Positions 12,255-22,725 of a stretch of 64,000 nt of DNA are shown here, one piece after another. The translations under genes were made by a program, and so were the position numbers. Within the stretch, counting starts at the first letter, position 1; each line of letters opens with the position of its first letter. Source of the stretch: Larimichthys crocea (Eukaryota > Chordata > Actinopteri > Sciaenidae). The notes under the pieces were generated by a model. That model saw only the letters and a list, made by a program, of their open reading frames with translations. It was not told the origin of the DNA and did not search any database. The stretch lies in assembly GCF_000972845.2 (NCBI RefSeq), contig NC_040022.1, positions 10,391,705 through 10,455,704 of the forward strand, in the 5' to 3' direction.

Positions 12255-12905
12255 AGATATATTAGATAAAAGATAAAATGTTTTTTTCATCCATCTTTTC
12301 TAGTATACAGTAAGTTCACCATGGCTGTTTTATTGCAATTCATTGCTCTGTATAATTTTATGACACCTAGTCTATGTAACCACTTTAAATGGTCATTTCT
12401 TTAGGAACCTTACCGTGAATAAATCTAGGCTTTTTTGCCTATGTGGAGACATACATACATACGTACGTAACGTACGTATGTATTTGTATGTAGGTATGTT
12501 TATGGATGTATGTATGTGGTGTGTGTGTATATATGTGTTAATAGTAATATATTTCACATTTGCTGATGCCGTTAACGGCAGTCTATTGGGACGTCACTGA
12601 GACTACGTTCATGTTTTAGACTGTGGGGAAGTCACAGATGTAGACTCATCAGTCGGTCTCAGATGTTCTGCAATACATGAATAACATTATAGAACATTAT
12701 AGATATATTTTATAGATAAAATGTTATTTTTCATCCATCTTTTCTAGTATATAGGTTCACCATGGCTGTTTTATCACAATTCATTGCTCTGTATAATTTT
12801 ATGACACCTAGTCTGTGTAATCCACTTTAAATGGTCATTTCTTTAGGAAACCTTACCTGAATAAATCTAGGCTTTTTTGCCTATGTGAGACATACATACA
12901 TATAG
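12255..12905. repeat. Direct duplication of a 190-200 bp block
   Basis: The block AAAATGTT..TTTCATCCATCTTTTCTAGTATA through TAAATCTAGGCTTTTTTGCC..GACATACATACAT occurs at about 12272-12460 and again at about 12718-12900. Only the second copy corresponds to the inverted segment B. Confidence 0.85.
12446..12545. repeat. Mixed (ACAT/ACGT/GTAT)n simple repeat
   Basis: ACATACATACGTACGTAACGTACGTATG followed by GTATGT/GTGTGT variants; includes a local ACGT palindrome. Confidence 0.88.
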
Positions 12906-13564
12906 GATATATATCACATTATTAGGATACTCCAAGCTGAACGCTATTTGTTGAAGCATGTATTTATTTCGTTACTTATTTCATAACCATATTTATTAAT
13001 TTGAACAACTCCAACAGCAACAGTACTTAGTGCCACTTAAAGCTCCACATTTTCTCTCTGCACCTGGATAGTGCATGCAGCACCGAAGGACCAGGACCTG
13101 CCAGAGACGTCTGTCTTGCCCGAGCATCAGCACCTGACATTGTGCTCTAGTGATGTGCGGCAGTGATGTGCGGATCGATACTGAAATATCGATACATCCG
13201 ATACTAGATCTTTATACTCTAAAATCGATCCTAAAATCCTTTTGATAATTTAGTCATTTGAGGTCATCATTAACAGGAATACATTGGGAAGTCACTAAAC
13301 TATTGAGATCTTGTCTAAATGATACGCGATTGGTGGGAACTACTTTTTCTTCCGCCTGGGTAAGTGCATAATGCGGAAACGTATTATGCATGTTAACGGT
13401 TTATTGAAATATAGCGGTTTCTATTTATTTATTTATTTATTCAAACAATCGTCATTTTGTTTAAATGCTATTAGCCAAGTGTTACATGTACAGGTTTTTG
13501 TTTCTCTCTCTCCTTCACCCTCCAGTCACTCATCCAATCAGAGATGGAGCACACCTTTTAAATG

Positions 13565-13565
<1 letters not shown>

Positions 13566-13601
<36 letters not shown>
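13566..13601. repeat. (CT)18 microsatellite
   Basis: Uninterrupted CT run of 36 bases at the outer end of inverted segment B. Confidence 0.97.
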
Positions 13602-13603
<2 letters not shown>

Positions 13604-13605
13604 TG

Positions 13606-14474
13606 GTTGACTGACTGATGTTCTGTGAAGGTTTGTGGTGGGGGGACAGAACTGAGGTAAGGCTGGGGTACCCTGTACATTCGTGCACACAGAAAGTAAT
13701 TGTTGTAAACCTGTCTGGATAGTTTCCCTGGGCCCAATGATGACTGTAATCTGGCACATTTACGATGTCCCCACAGTGTACGTTTTATGTTACTATTAGT
13801 GTTAAAAACAATACTGTTAAATACAATCCAGACATGCTTTGTCCCCATAAAGGATGATAACATGGTGTGTAAAAATGTCCCCATTAAGATTGTTGTATTG
13901 AAGATGTGTGACAGCAAACACAGATCGACTTATTAGTCTGAAATATTACAGTACAATTGGAGATTTATTTTCCTCAGAAGTCTGGTGTTTTGGCATGTAT
14001 TTAAGTTTCAAGATCCTTAAGGACATGTATTTATCTACTTGAATATTATACTGTGTTGACATTACATTAATCTAAAGGTCTTCATGTTTGCATTGTCTTT
14101 TCCTTACAAATCATTGTAGATGGCATTGTGTGTCATGGATACTCATCATTACATTGTCTTTTCCTTACAAATCATTGCAGATGACTGTGTGATAATGGTA
14201 CTCATCCTGCAAAGAACTCATGTCTGAGAAAGGGGTGGAAGAAGCTTCTTGCCCACAGGACACACCTCAACAGGTACATTTATCTTCCTCACTTGGTGTT
14301 TACTTTTACAGCCTGTGTAAGTTTGGTTTGAGCAACTAAATAAAGCAAATGGGCTCATTGTAGGGGTAATGTATTGTCAATCAGGTCTACTAACAGTTAA
14401 GTCTAATGCCTCAATGAGGCAAAAGATAATGGGACTTTTAAGATGGATGTGAACCTGTCTGGATAGTTTTCCTG
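13606..14474. other. Unassigned stretch with a small tandem duplication
   Basis: No gene recognised. A 60-bp phrase (TTGTCTTTTCCTTACAAATC..TGATAATGGTACTCATC-like) is repeated at about 14092-14150 and 14153-14212. Fragments of the phrase TGTCTGGATAGTTTTCC occur at 13710 and 14458. Confidence 0.55.
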
Positions 14475-14868
14475 TGTCACGCGGTGAGGTCAAGCTGGGT
14501 TTTTGTCTTGTCTTGTCATTTCCTGTTTTATTTTGAAAGATAACTCTCCTCTCGTTTCAGGTCACTTGCCCTTCCTCATGTGTCACCGGTATGATTGTCT
14601 TCCCCGCCCTGATTGTTTCTACCTGTTCCCCATTACCCTGTGTATATATTGTCTGCGTCTCCCTTTGTCTTGTGGCCGGTCTTTTCCACAGTCCTTGATC
14701 TTCCTTGCTTCCCCACGTAATGTGTGCTTGTAGTTTTTGCCTCCACATGAGTGATTTTTTGTTGTAAATTTCATAGTATATGGTTATTGTTTTCTGTTCA
14801 GTTTTATAGCAGATTTAGCTTTTGTCCTCCCTTTTGCGGAGTGATTTTCTGTTAACTTTTCGGCTTAA
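14475..14868 (+). mobile_element. Ty3/Gypsy LTR fragment (5' part)
   Basis: Starts with TGTCACGCGGTGAGGTCAAG and matches, in the opposite orientation, the solo LTR at 31639-32230, including GAAAGATAACTCTC, CACTTGCCCTTCCTCATGTG, CCCCATTACCCTGTGTATAT and TTGCTTCCCCACGTAA. TGTATATATTG near 14638 could be the LTR TATA box. The LTR's 3' part is missing here: the sequence passes directly into gag-like coding sequence at about 14870, so LTR end, primer-binding site and gag start have been lost. Confidence 0.8.
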
Positions 14869-15560
14869 CTTCAGGGTCTGCGGGACCAGTTCGCCCAGAT
14901 GACCACAGCTCCTGAATCCCCGGCTGCTGCTGCGGCTCCCGCCCAGACGGTGCCTGTCATTGGGGCTGGTAGCAAATTAGCCCAACCAGAGAAATTCTCT
15001 GGGGAACTGGGACTGTGTAAGACATTTCTCATTGATTGTTCAATTCATTACGAACTATCCCCCCATGCTTTCCCCACTGACCGGTCCAAGATAGCCTTCA
15101 TGATGTCCCATCTGACTGGACGAGCCAAAGCATAGGCCTCAGCAGAGTGGGCTTGGGACTCTCCCCTCTGCAGCTCCCTCACAGACTTTAAGGCAGCCTT
15201 AGATAGGACTTTTGACCCGGTTACGACTGACCGGGAGAAGGCTCAGGAGCTGAGCAGACTAAGTCAAGGCAGCAACTCTGTCTGTGACTACGCCATCCAC
15301 TTCCGCACCCTGGCGGCAGAGAGTGGGTGGAACTCCACAGCCCTCCATGATGTGTTCCTGAAGGGGCTGGCTGCCCCCATTCAAGACCTTCTTGTTCCTT
15401 TTGGATCTACCCCCAGATTTAGACTCTCTCATTGCACTCGCCATCCGGACAGACAATAGGGTCCGCCAACTCAGACAGCAACGTGCCGTTCGATCTACAG
15501 AGAGACCCACACCCACCCAAGCACCGGGCTGGCCGGCTGGCCTAGCAGGATCGTCACTCT
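14869..15560 (+). pseudogene. Gypsy gag fragment (broken)
   Basis: Capsid-like part of a Ty3/Gypsy Gag. From about 14869 one reads LRDQFAQM, an alanine-rich linker, then QPEKFSGE, the motif that opens the retrotransposon Gag domain in fish Gypsy elements, and DRSKIAFMMSHLTGRA, a conserved capsid helix. The frame is closed by a stop at 15133-15135, after which homologous sequence continues in the same frame (AEWAWDS, FDPVTTDREKAQELS, YAIHFRTLAAESGWN) and then shifts frame near 15400, where LDSLIALAIRTDNRVRQ closes the domain. The N-terminal region of Gag is absent. Inverted and shorter copies of the last part occur in the 2.7-kb units further right. Non-functional. Confidence 0.8.
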
Positions 15561-15947
15561 CCCACGGATGGTGAGGAGGAGCTCATGCAGCCGCGAAGGG
15601 CTCGGCTAACGCATGAAGAGCGACGGAGACGACAGCAGGAGGGCCGATGCTTTTATTGCAGGGAGTTAGGTCATCTCGTCGCTGCCTGCTCAGCCAAGAG
15701 GTCCACAGTGGTGAGTCAGTTCACTGCTTCAAGTCCTGTTCCACGTACCCTCACCACAGTCAAGGTAATGCACCACACCACCACAGAACTTGATGCGCTT
15801 ATAGACTCAGGGGCTGATGAGAGTTTGATGGACTGGGGTTTAGCAGAGGAGCTGGGCCTCAAATCCGAACTCTTAGTGAAGCCAATCAACGCCAAAGCTC
15901 TCAACAGAAAAGAACTGTTCACCATCACACACATTGCACATAAATGA
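15561..15947 (+). pseudogene. Gypsy zinc knuckle and protease fragment
   Basis: A 120-codon open frame from 15585 continues the same element. It contains CFYCRELGHLVAAC, a CX2CX4HX4C zinc knuckle (nucleic-acid binding, end of Gag), then LDALIDSGADESLMD, in which DSG is the active-site triad of a retroviral-type aspartic protease. The open frame ends soon after the start of the linker to reverse transcriptase. The fragment is in-frame and plausible in length for this part, but a functional Gag-Pol cannot be made because of stops and shifts on both sides. Confidence 0.82.
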
Positions 15948-15995
15948 GCATAGTAAGCACATAAGCTTTTATTTATTCAAGTCACCCTCTGGAAA

Positions 15996-16405
15996 ATGGG
16001 AGAAATTATGGGGTGGGGGGAGGACTGTGTTAATGACTGCCTCGACATCCCTACTCAGGGGAGGTACGTAACTGTAGCTAACCTTGCCTCTGCTAATTCT
16101 GCCCCAGAATTCGAGTACCCGGACCTGAGCTCCATGCCTTCCTGCTACCACTGCCTTCGAGAGGTATTTAGTAAGGCTAAAGCCATGGCTCTCCCTCCCA
16201 ATCGGCCATATGACTGTGCTTTTGAACTGATACCAAGTTCCACTATTCCCAAGGGCCGCCTGTATTTGGTTTCTGGGCCAGAGAGGGAGGCCATGCAGGA
16301 GTACATCAAGACCTCACTGAGGGCGTGGTTGATCCGCCCTTCTTCATCACCAGCAGGTGCTGGCTTCTTCTTTGTGGGCAAAAAGGATGGGTCCCTAAGA
16401 CCCTG
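15996..16405 (+). pseudogene. Gypsy reverse transcriptase N-terminal stub
   Basis: The open frame carries [15 protein letters not shown], the hinge before Gypsy RT, then [56 protein letters not shown] and GSLRPC. These are the first blocks of Ty3/Gypsy RT. The domain stops after GSLRPC: the catalytic YXDD half, RNase H and the start of integrase are missing. From about 16406 the sequence is integrase-coding, but on the other strand. The same abnormal junction is present in the three units to the right. Confidence 0.85.
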
Positions 16406-16651
16406 TTCCACCCAGACCAGGTGGGTGCTCCACAAAGCCGGGTTCTGGGACACAAGGCACCGGAGGCCGGTCTCCAGCTGTTGGTTTAGACAGTCGGTCT
16501 GGCCGTTGGCCGGGTGATATCCTGACGTCAGACTGGCTATGGTACCGATGAGCCGAAACAACTTCTTCCAGAACCGGGAGATGAACTGGGGCCTCCGGTC
16601 TGACACAATGTCCTTAGGGAATCCATGGACCCTGAAGATATTCTGCATCAT
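16406..16651 (-). pseudogene. Gypsy integrase core fragment, inverted
   Basis: On the minus strand the frame reads [19 protein letters not shown], then [33 protein letters not shown] and LVWVE. This is the second half of a Ty3/Gypsy integrase core; the D of SDR and the E-equivalent region (here NGQTDCLNQ, with D where E is expected) are visible. It faces the RT stub tail to tail. The junction bases around ACAGGGTCTTAGGGACCC can be read into both domains, so little or no sequence was lost at the fusion. Confidence 0.82.
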
Positions 16652-16973
16652 GAAAACTTATCTTTATTTTTGACTCTAGTGTAATTTTCATAGTCTATTC
16701 TTTGAGTCACTCAGTGGAGTATTCCAAATAAAGTTCCAGTTTTTAGGCCACTAGTTAATCAAAATACTTTGTAAAATAAAATTCTTTACTCTTTCTCTAA
16801 AGAATGTTAAAATAACATAAAATCTTGCTGTAGAATGACTTAAAATCTTGTTTGTGTTTGCAGACTCGACATGACTTTAATGAAAGTGAAAATATTTTAC
16901 CGAGACTAAGACGGACAAAAAGCATTATAGTAAGTCCTCAATTAAATGCCCCAGTCAACAGCGTAACATAAAG
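16652..16973 (-). mobile_element. Gypsy LTR scrap and unclassified repeat
   Basis: About 16667-16743 (CTCTAGTGTAATTTTCATAG, TTTGAGTCACTCAGTGGAGT) matches the 3' part of the solo LTR at 31639-32230. The remainder to 16973 is AT-rich, unclassified, and recurs inverted in all three 2.7-kb units. Confidence 0.65.
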
Positions 16974-17303
16974 TACCGTATTTTCACGACCATAAGGCGC
17001 ACCATACGAAAAGGCGCAGTCGTAGTTATGTGTGCCATTACTGTATTTAACACACACATAGGGCGCACCGTACGAAAAGGCGCAGTCTACACACACATAT
17101 GGCGCACCGCCTTACAACAACACACACACAAGCATACAAGTGTGCGTATTTAAAAATAGAGCGGGAGCAAAACTGAGTTTGATTGTGCTTTATTTAAGTC
17201 TTTATTACAAAGTACTAACATTTTTTAAGCACATTACCACAGCACACATTAGCACATTGCCGGTAATCGTCATTAATCAAACCCATCGAAGTCCTCATCC
17301 TCG
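16974..17303 (-). mobile_element. 3' end of a pogo/Tigger-like DNA transposon (tentative)
   Basis: Starts with TACCGTATTTTCACGACCAT, a likely terminal repeat flanked by TA, followed by repeated AAGGCGCACC..CGAAAAGGCGCAGTC words. Read on the minus strand, the other end encodes EDEDFDGFD and a stop, the acidic C-terminal tail seen in pogo/Tigger-type transposases, then AATAAAG polyadenylation-like signals. The class is an inference from this tail and the TA flank. Shorter inverted copies are at 18245-18455, 20948-21158 and 23651-23862. Confidence 0.5.
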
Positions 17304-18244
17304 AACGGTGCAGAGTCCGCATCACTGCAGAAGCCGCACCGATCCGCCGGTCGATCTCCCGTTCCACCTTCCCTCACTCGTGAACAAGACCCCAAGATAC
17401 TTGAACTCCTCCACTTGAGGCAGGATCTCATCCCCGACCCGGAGGACTGCACTCACCCTTTCGGCTGAGAACCATGGCCTCGGATTTGGAGGTGCTGATT
17501 CTCATCCCAGCCGCTTCGCACTCGGCTGCAAACCCGCTCCAGAGAGAGCTGAAGGTCACGATCGTGAAGCCAACAGGATAGATCGTCCGCAAAAGCAGTG
17601 ACCCAATCCTGAGGCCACCGAATCGCAGCCCCTCGACGCCCTGGCTGCGCCTAGAAATCCTGTCCATTAAGGTTATGAACAGAACCGGTGACAAAGGGCA
17701 GCCCTGGCGGGTCCAACTCCCACGGGAAACAGGTCCGACTTACTGTGCAATGCGGACCAGCTCTGGCACCGAGCGTACAGTTTGACAGCCCCGCCCCTCT
17801 CTTCACCCGAGTGTCCAAAACATGTGGCCGCAAGTCTGACAACAGACCCACAAAGTCGATCATCGAAATACGCCGAGGGCGTCTGGTGCCAAGTGCACAT
17901 GTGGACACCCTTATGCTTGAACATTGGTGTTCGTTATGGACAATCCAGACGAGCACAGAAGTCAATAATAGAACACCACTCGGGTTCAGATCAGGGGGCC
18001 ATTCCTCCCAATCACGCCCCTCCAGGTCTCACTGTCGCCGCCCACGTGAGCATTGAAGTCCCCCAGGAGGACGAGGGAGTCCCCAGAGGGGGAGCGCTCT
18101 CCCGCACCCCCTCTAAAGACTCCAAAAAGGTGGTTACTCTGACACTGCCATTTCGGTGCATAAGCACAGACGCGACCGTCAGGAACCGTCCCCCCACCGA
18201 AGGCGAAGGGAGGCTACCCTCTCGTCCACGGGGTGAACCCCCAA
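17304..18244 (-). pseudogene. Rex3/RTE LINE endonuclease and RT fragment, unit 1
   Basis: Minus-strand fragment of a Rex3-type (RTE clade) LINE. From high to low coordinate it encodes [10 protein letters not shown], the APE-type endonuclease motif, MIDFVGLLSDLRPHVLDT of the same domain, then after an internal deletion the RT region with MDRISRRSQGVEG, a FADD catalytic box (in another frame near 17581-17596), FAAECEAAGMRISTSKSEAM, EIDRRIGAASAVM and finally LHRS, where it stops at the unit boundary. The Rex3 coding sequence resumes exactly at the next codon at 25421, in the opposite orientation. Several frameshifts; non-functional. Confidence 0.85.
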
Positions 18245-18455
18245 CAATCAAACTCAGTTTTGCTCCCGCTCTTTTTTAAATACGCACACTTGTATGCTGT
18301 GTGTGTGTGTTGTTGTAAGGCGGTGCGCCATATGTTGTTTAGACTGCGCCTTCGTACGGTGCGCCCTATGTGTGGTGTTAAATACAGTAATGGCCACCAC
18401 TAACTGAGACTGCGCCTTTTCGTATGGTGCGCTTATGGTCGTGAAAAATACGGTA
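18245..18455 (+). mobile_element. Pogo-like 3' end, unit 1
   Basis: Inverted partial copy of 16974-17180: from CAATCAAACTCAGTTTTGCT to GGTCGTGAAAAATACGGTA. The transposase C-terminal codons seen at 17280-17303 are absent; Rex3 is joined instead. Confidence 0.6.
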
Positions 18456-18772
18456 CTTTATGTTACGCTGTTGACTGGGGCATTTAATTGAGGACTTCTA
18501 TAATGCTTTTGTCCGTCTTGTCTCGGTAAAATATTTCACTTTATTAAAGTCATGTCGAGTCTGCAAACACAAAACAAGATTTTAAGTCATTCTACAGCAA
18601 GATTTTACCTGAACATTCTTTAGAGAAAGAGTAAAGAATTTTATTTTACAAAGTATTTTGATTAACTAGTGCGCCTAAAAACTGGAACTTTATTTGGAAT
18701 ACTCCAACTGAGTGACTCAAAGAATTGACTATGAAAATTATCACTAGAGTCAAAAATAAAGATTAAGTTTTC
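18456..18772 (+). mobile_element. LTR scrap and AT-rich repeat, unit 1
   Basis: Inverted copy of 16652-16973, with the LTR-derived TTTGGAATACTCCAACTGAG block near 18692-18765. Confidence 0.65.
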
Positions 18773-19009
18773 ATGATGCAGAATATCTTCAGGGTCCATG
18801 GATTCCTAAGGACATTGTGTCAGACCGGAGGCCCCAGTTCATCTCCTTCTGAAGAAAGTTCTTTCGGCTCATGGTACCATAGCCAGTCTGACGTCAGGAT
18901 ATCCACCCGGCCAACGGCCAGGACCGACTGTCTAAACCAACAGCTGGAGACCGGCTCCGGTTGCCTGTGTCCAGAACCGGCTTTGGAGCACCCACTGGTC
19001 TGGGTGGAA
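18773..19009 (+). pseudogene. Gypsy integrase fragment, unit 1
   Basis: Inverted copy of 16406-16651. The reading frame opens with [11 protein letters not shown] and then drifts through frameshifts; [12 protein letters not shown] and LVWVEQ are recognisable. Confidence 0.78.
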
Positions 19010-20020
19010 CAGGGTCTTAGGGACCCGTCCTTTTTGCCCACAAAGACAGAAGCAGCACCTGCTTTGGTGATCAAGAAGGGCGGATCAACCAGCCCTTCAG
19101 TGAGGTCTTGATGTACTCCTGCATGGCCTCCCTCTCTGGCCAGAAACAAATACAGGCGGGCCCTTGGGAAATAGGGGAGCTTGGTATCAGTTCAAAAGCA
19201 CCAGTCATATGGCCGATTGGGAGGGAGAGCCATGGCTTTAGCCTTACTAAATTACCTCTCGAAGCGTTGTTGGTCAGCAGGAAGGCATGGAGCGTCAAGG
19301 CTCCGCGGTACTCGAATATGGGGCAGAATTAGCAGAGGCAAGGTTAGCTACAGTTACGTACCTCCCCTGATGTTAGGGATTGTCGAGCAAGTCATAACCA
19401 GTTCCTCCCCCCACCCCCATAATTTCTCCCGTTCTCCAGAGGGTGACTTGAATAAATAAAAGCTTATGGTGCTTTACTATGTTATTTATGTGCAATGTGT
19501 GTGCTGGTGACCAGTTCCTTTCTGTTGAGAGCTTTGGCGTTGATTGGGCTCACTAAGAGTTCGGATTTGAGGCCCAGCTCCTCTGCTAACACCCCAGTCC
19601 ATCAAACTCTCATCAGCCCCTGAGTCTATAAGCGCATCACGTTCTGTGGCGTGTGGTGCCTTACCTGACTGTGGTGCTGATACGTGGGAACAGGACTGAA
19701 CGCAGAGACTGACTCAACCACTGTGGACCTCTTGGCTGAGCATGGCGAGACAGGTAGATACCACCTCCCTTGCATTAATAAAGCATGGCCCTCCTGCTGT
19801 CGTCTCCGCGCTCTCATTGCGTTCGCCGACGCCCTTCGCTGCTGCATGAGTCCTCGCTCACCATCCGTGGGGGATGTGCCCTCCTGCTAGGCCCGCCAGC
19901 GCCCGGTGCTTGGGTGGGTGTGGTGGGTTCTCTGAAATCTGACGAACCGGCACCGTTTGCTGTCTGAGTTGGCGGCCCCTCTTGTCTGTCCGGCTTGGCG
20001 AGGGCCATGCGCGCGTCTCC
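19010..20020 (-). pseudogene. Gypsy RT stub, protease, zinc knuckle and gag end, unit 1
   Basis: Minus-strand counterpart of about 15440-16405. [24 protein letters not shown], the DSG-type protease region near 19610-19625, the zinc-knuckle region and a gag end (MALAKPDRQ) can be followed, each in a different frame. It ends at the Rex3 junction of the next unit (GCGCGTCTCC then GAACGG). Confidence 0.78.
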
Positions 20021-20947
20021 GAACGGTGCAGAGTCCGCATCACTGCAGAAGCCGCACCGATCCGCCGGTCGATCTCCCGTTCCACCTTCCCTCACTCGTG
20101 AACAAGACCCCAAGATACTTGAACTCCTCCACTTGAGGCAGGATCTCATCCCCGACCCGGAGACTGCACTCACCCTTTTCGGCTGAGAACCATGGCCTCG
20201 GATTTGGAGGTGCTGATTCTCATCCCAGCCGCTTCGCACTCGGCTGCAAACCCGCTCCAGAGAGAGCTGAAGGTCACGATCCGTGAAGCCAACAGGATAG
20301 ATCGTCCGCAAAAGCAGTGACCCAATCCTGAGGCCACCGAATCGCAGCCCCTCGACGCCTGGCTGCGCCTAGAAATCCTGTCCAAAGGTTATGAACAGAA
20401 CCGGTGACAAAGGGCAGCCCTGGCGGGTCCAACTCCCACGGGAAACAGGTCCGACTTACTGGCAATGCGGACCAGCTTGGCACCGAGGTACAGTTGACAG
20501 CCCCGCCCCTCTCTTCACCCGGTGTCCAAAACATGTGGCCGCAAGTCTGACAACAGACCACAAAGTCGATCATCCGAATACGCCGAGGGCGTCTGGTGCC
20601 AAGTGCACATGTGGACACCCTTATGCTTGAACATGGTGTTCGTTATGGACATCCATGACGAGCACAGAAGTCCAATAATGAACACCACTCGGGTTCAGAT
20701 CAAGGGGCCTTCCTCCCAATCACGCCCCTCCAGGTCTCACTGTCGCCGCCCACGTGAGCATTGAAGTCCCCCAGGAGACGAGGGAGTCCCCAGAGGGGAG
20801 CGCTCTCCACGCACCCCCTCTAAAGACTCCAAAAAGGTGGGTACTCTGAACTGCCATTCGGTGCATAAGCACGACGCGACCGTCAGGAACCGTCCCCCCA
20901 CCGAAGGCGAAGGGGGCTACCCTCTCGTCCACGGGGTGAACCCCCAA
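20021..20947 (-). pseudogene. Rex3 fragment, unit 2
   Basis: Copy of 17304-18244. AFADDLS gives the RT catalytic FADD in one minus frame, FAAECEAAGMRISTSKSEA follows in another, and the fragment ends with AVMRTLHRS. Confidence 0.85.
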
Positions 20948-21158
20948 CAATCAAACTCAGTTTTGCTCCCGCTTTTTTTAAATACGCACACTTGTATGCT
21001 GTGTGTGTGTGTTGTTGTAAGGCGGTGCGCCATATGTTGTGTTAGACTGCGCCTTTTCGTACGGTGCGCCCTATTGTGGTGTTAAATACAGTAATGGCCA
21101 CCACTAACTGAGACTGCGCCTTTTCGTATGGTGCGCTTATGGTCGTGAAAATACGGTA
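20948..21158 (+). mobile_element. Pogo-like 3' end, unit 2
   Basis: Same segment as in unit 1, ending GGTCGTGAAAATACGGTA. Confidence 0.6.
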
Positions 21159-21470
21159 CTTTATGTTACGCTGTTGACTGGGGCATTTAATTGAGGACTT
21201 CTATAATGCTTTTGTCCGTCTTGTCTCGGTAAATATTTTCACTTTCATTAAAGTCATGTCGAGTCTGCAAACACAAACAAGATTTTAAGTCATTCTACAG
21301 CAAGATTTTACCTGAACATTCTTTAGAGAAAGAGTAAAGAATTTTATTTTACAAAGTATTTTGATTAACTAGTGGCCTAAAAACTGGAACTTTATTTGGA
21401 ATACTCCACTGAGTGACTCAAAGAATGACTATGAAAATTACACTAGAGTCAAAAATAAAAGATAAGTTTT

Positions 21471-21713
21471 CATGATGCAGAATATCTTCAGGGTCCATGG
21501 ATTCCCTAAGGACATTGTGTCAGACCGGAGGCCCCAGTTCATCTCCTTCTGAAGAAAGTTCTTTCGGCTCATGGTACCATAGCCAGTCTGACGTCAGGAT
21601 ATCACCCGGAGGCCAACGGCCAGACCGACTGTCTAAACCAACAGCTGGAGACCGGCTCCGGTGCCTTGTGTCCCAGACCCGGCTTTGTGGAGCACCCACT
21701 GGTCTGGGTGGAA
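21471..21713 (+). pseudogene. Gypsy integrase fragment, unit 2
   Basis: Copy of the unit 1 integrase fragment, likewise frameshifted. The intervening 21159-21470 is the LTR scrap and AT-rich repeat. Confidence 0.78.
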
Positions 21714-22725
21714 CAGGGTCTTAGGGACCCGTCCTTTTTGCCCACAAAGAGAAGCAGCACCTGCTGGTGATAAGAAGGGCGGATCAACCAGCCCTCAGTG
21801 AGGTCTTGATGTACTCCTGCATGGCCTCCCTCTCTGGCCAGAAAACAAATACAGGCGGGCCCTGTGGGAATAGGGAGCTTGGTATCAGTTCAAAAGCACA
21901 GTCATATGGCCGATTGGGAGGGATGAGCCATGGCTTTAGCCTTACTAAATTACCTCTCGAAGCGTCGTTGGTCAGCAGGAAGGCATGGAGCGTCAAGGTC
22001 CGTGGTACTCGAATATGGGGCAGAATTAGCAGAGGCAAGGTTAGCTACAGTTACGTACCTCCCCTGATGTTAGGGAGTGTCGAGCAAGTCATAACCAGTT
22101 CCTCCCCCCACCCCCATAATTTCTCCCGTTCTCCAGAGGGTGACTTGAATAAATAAAAGCTTATGGTGCTTTACTATGTTATTTATGTGCAATGTGTGTG
22201 CTGGTGACCAGTTCCTTTCTGTTGAGAGCTTTGGCGTTGATTGGGCTCACTAAGAGTTCGGATTTGAGGCCCAGCTCCTCTGCTAACACCCCAGTCCATC
22301 AAACTCTCATCAGCCCCTGAGTCTATAAGCGCATCACGTTCTGTGGCGGTGTGGGCTTACCTGACTGTGTGTGGATACGTGGTGAACAGGACTGAACCAT
22401 GAGACTGACTCACCACTGTGGACCTCTTGGCTGAGCAGGCGACGACACGGCTGATTACCAATCACTCCCTTGCTAAACAAGCATCGGCCCTCCTGCTGTC
22501 GTCTCCGTCGCTCTGTCATGCGTTCGCCGACGCCCTTCGCTGCTGCATGAGCTCCTCGCTTCACCATCCGTGGGAGGATGTGCCTCTCCTGCTAGGCAAC
22601 CGGCCAGGCGCCCGGTGCTTGGGGTGGTGTGTGGGTTCTCTGTTATCTGACGAACCGGCCCGTTGTGTCTGAGTTGGCGGCCCCTCTTGTCTGTCCGGCT
22701 TGGCGAGGGCCATGCGCGCGTCTCC
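21714..22725 (-). pseudogene. Gypsy RT stub to gag end, unit 2
   Basis: Copy of 19010-20020 with the same inverted fusion at its left edge and the same gag/Rex3 junction at its right edge. Confidence 0.78.

Larger units (their letters stand above)
11456..13605 (-). repeat. Segment B, copy 2 (inverted, interrupted)
   Basis: Reverse-complement counterpart of 6690-8329. 11456-11800 matches 7900-8329, the (AT)n tract matches the TA-rich tract, and 12545-13605 matches 6690-7690, ending in a CT run that pairs with the GA run of copy 1. Between the two matching parts lie a 10-N gap, segment C copy 2 and an extra duplicated block (12150-12545). Short open frames here are not conserved between copies. 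Confidence 0.83.
17304..20020. repeat. 2.7-kb chimeric tandem unit 1
   Basis: First of three head-to-tail units. Order in each: Rex3 endonuclease/RT (minus), pogo-like 3' end (plus), LTR scrap, Gypsy integrase (plus), then Gypsy RT stub, protease, zinc knuckle and gag end (minus). Unit boundaries are marked by the GAACGGTGCAGAGTCCGCAT phrase, at 17304 here. Unit 1 is 2,717 bases and has more small differences than units 2 and 3 have from each other. Confidence 0.9.
20021..22725. repeat. 2.7-kb chimeric tandem unit 2
   Basis: Second unit, 2,705 bases, same order of parts as unit 1. Confidence 0.92.

Noticed and set aside
13530..13917. Minus-strand frames with an arginine-glutamate repeat
   Set aside because: Produced by the CT microsatellite; no other protein feature.
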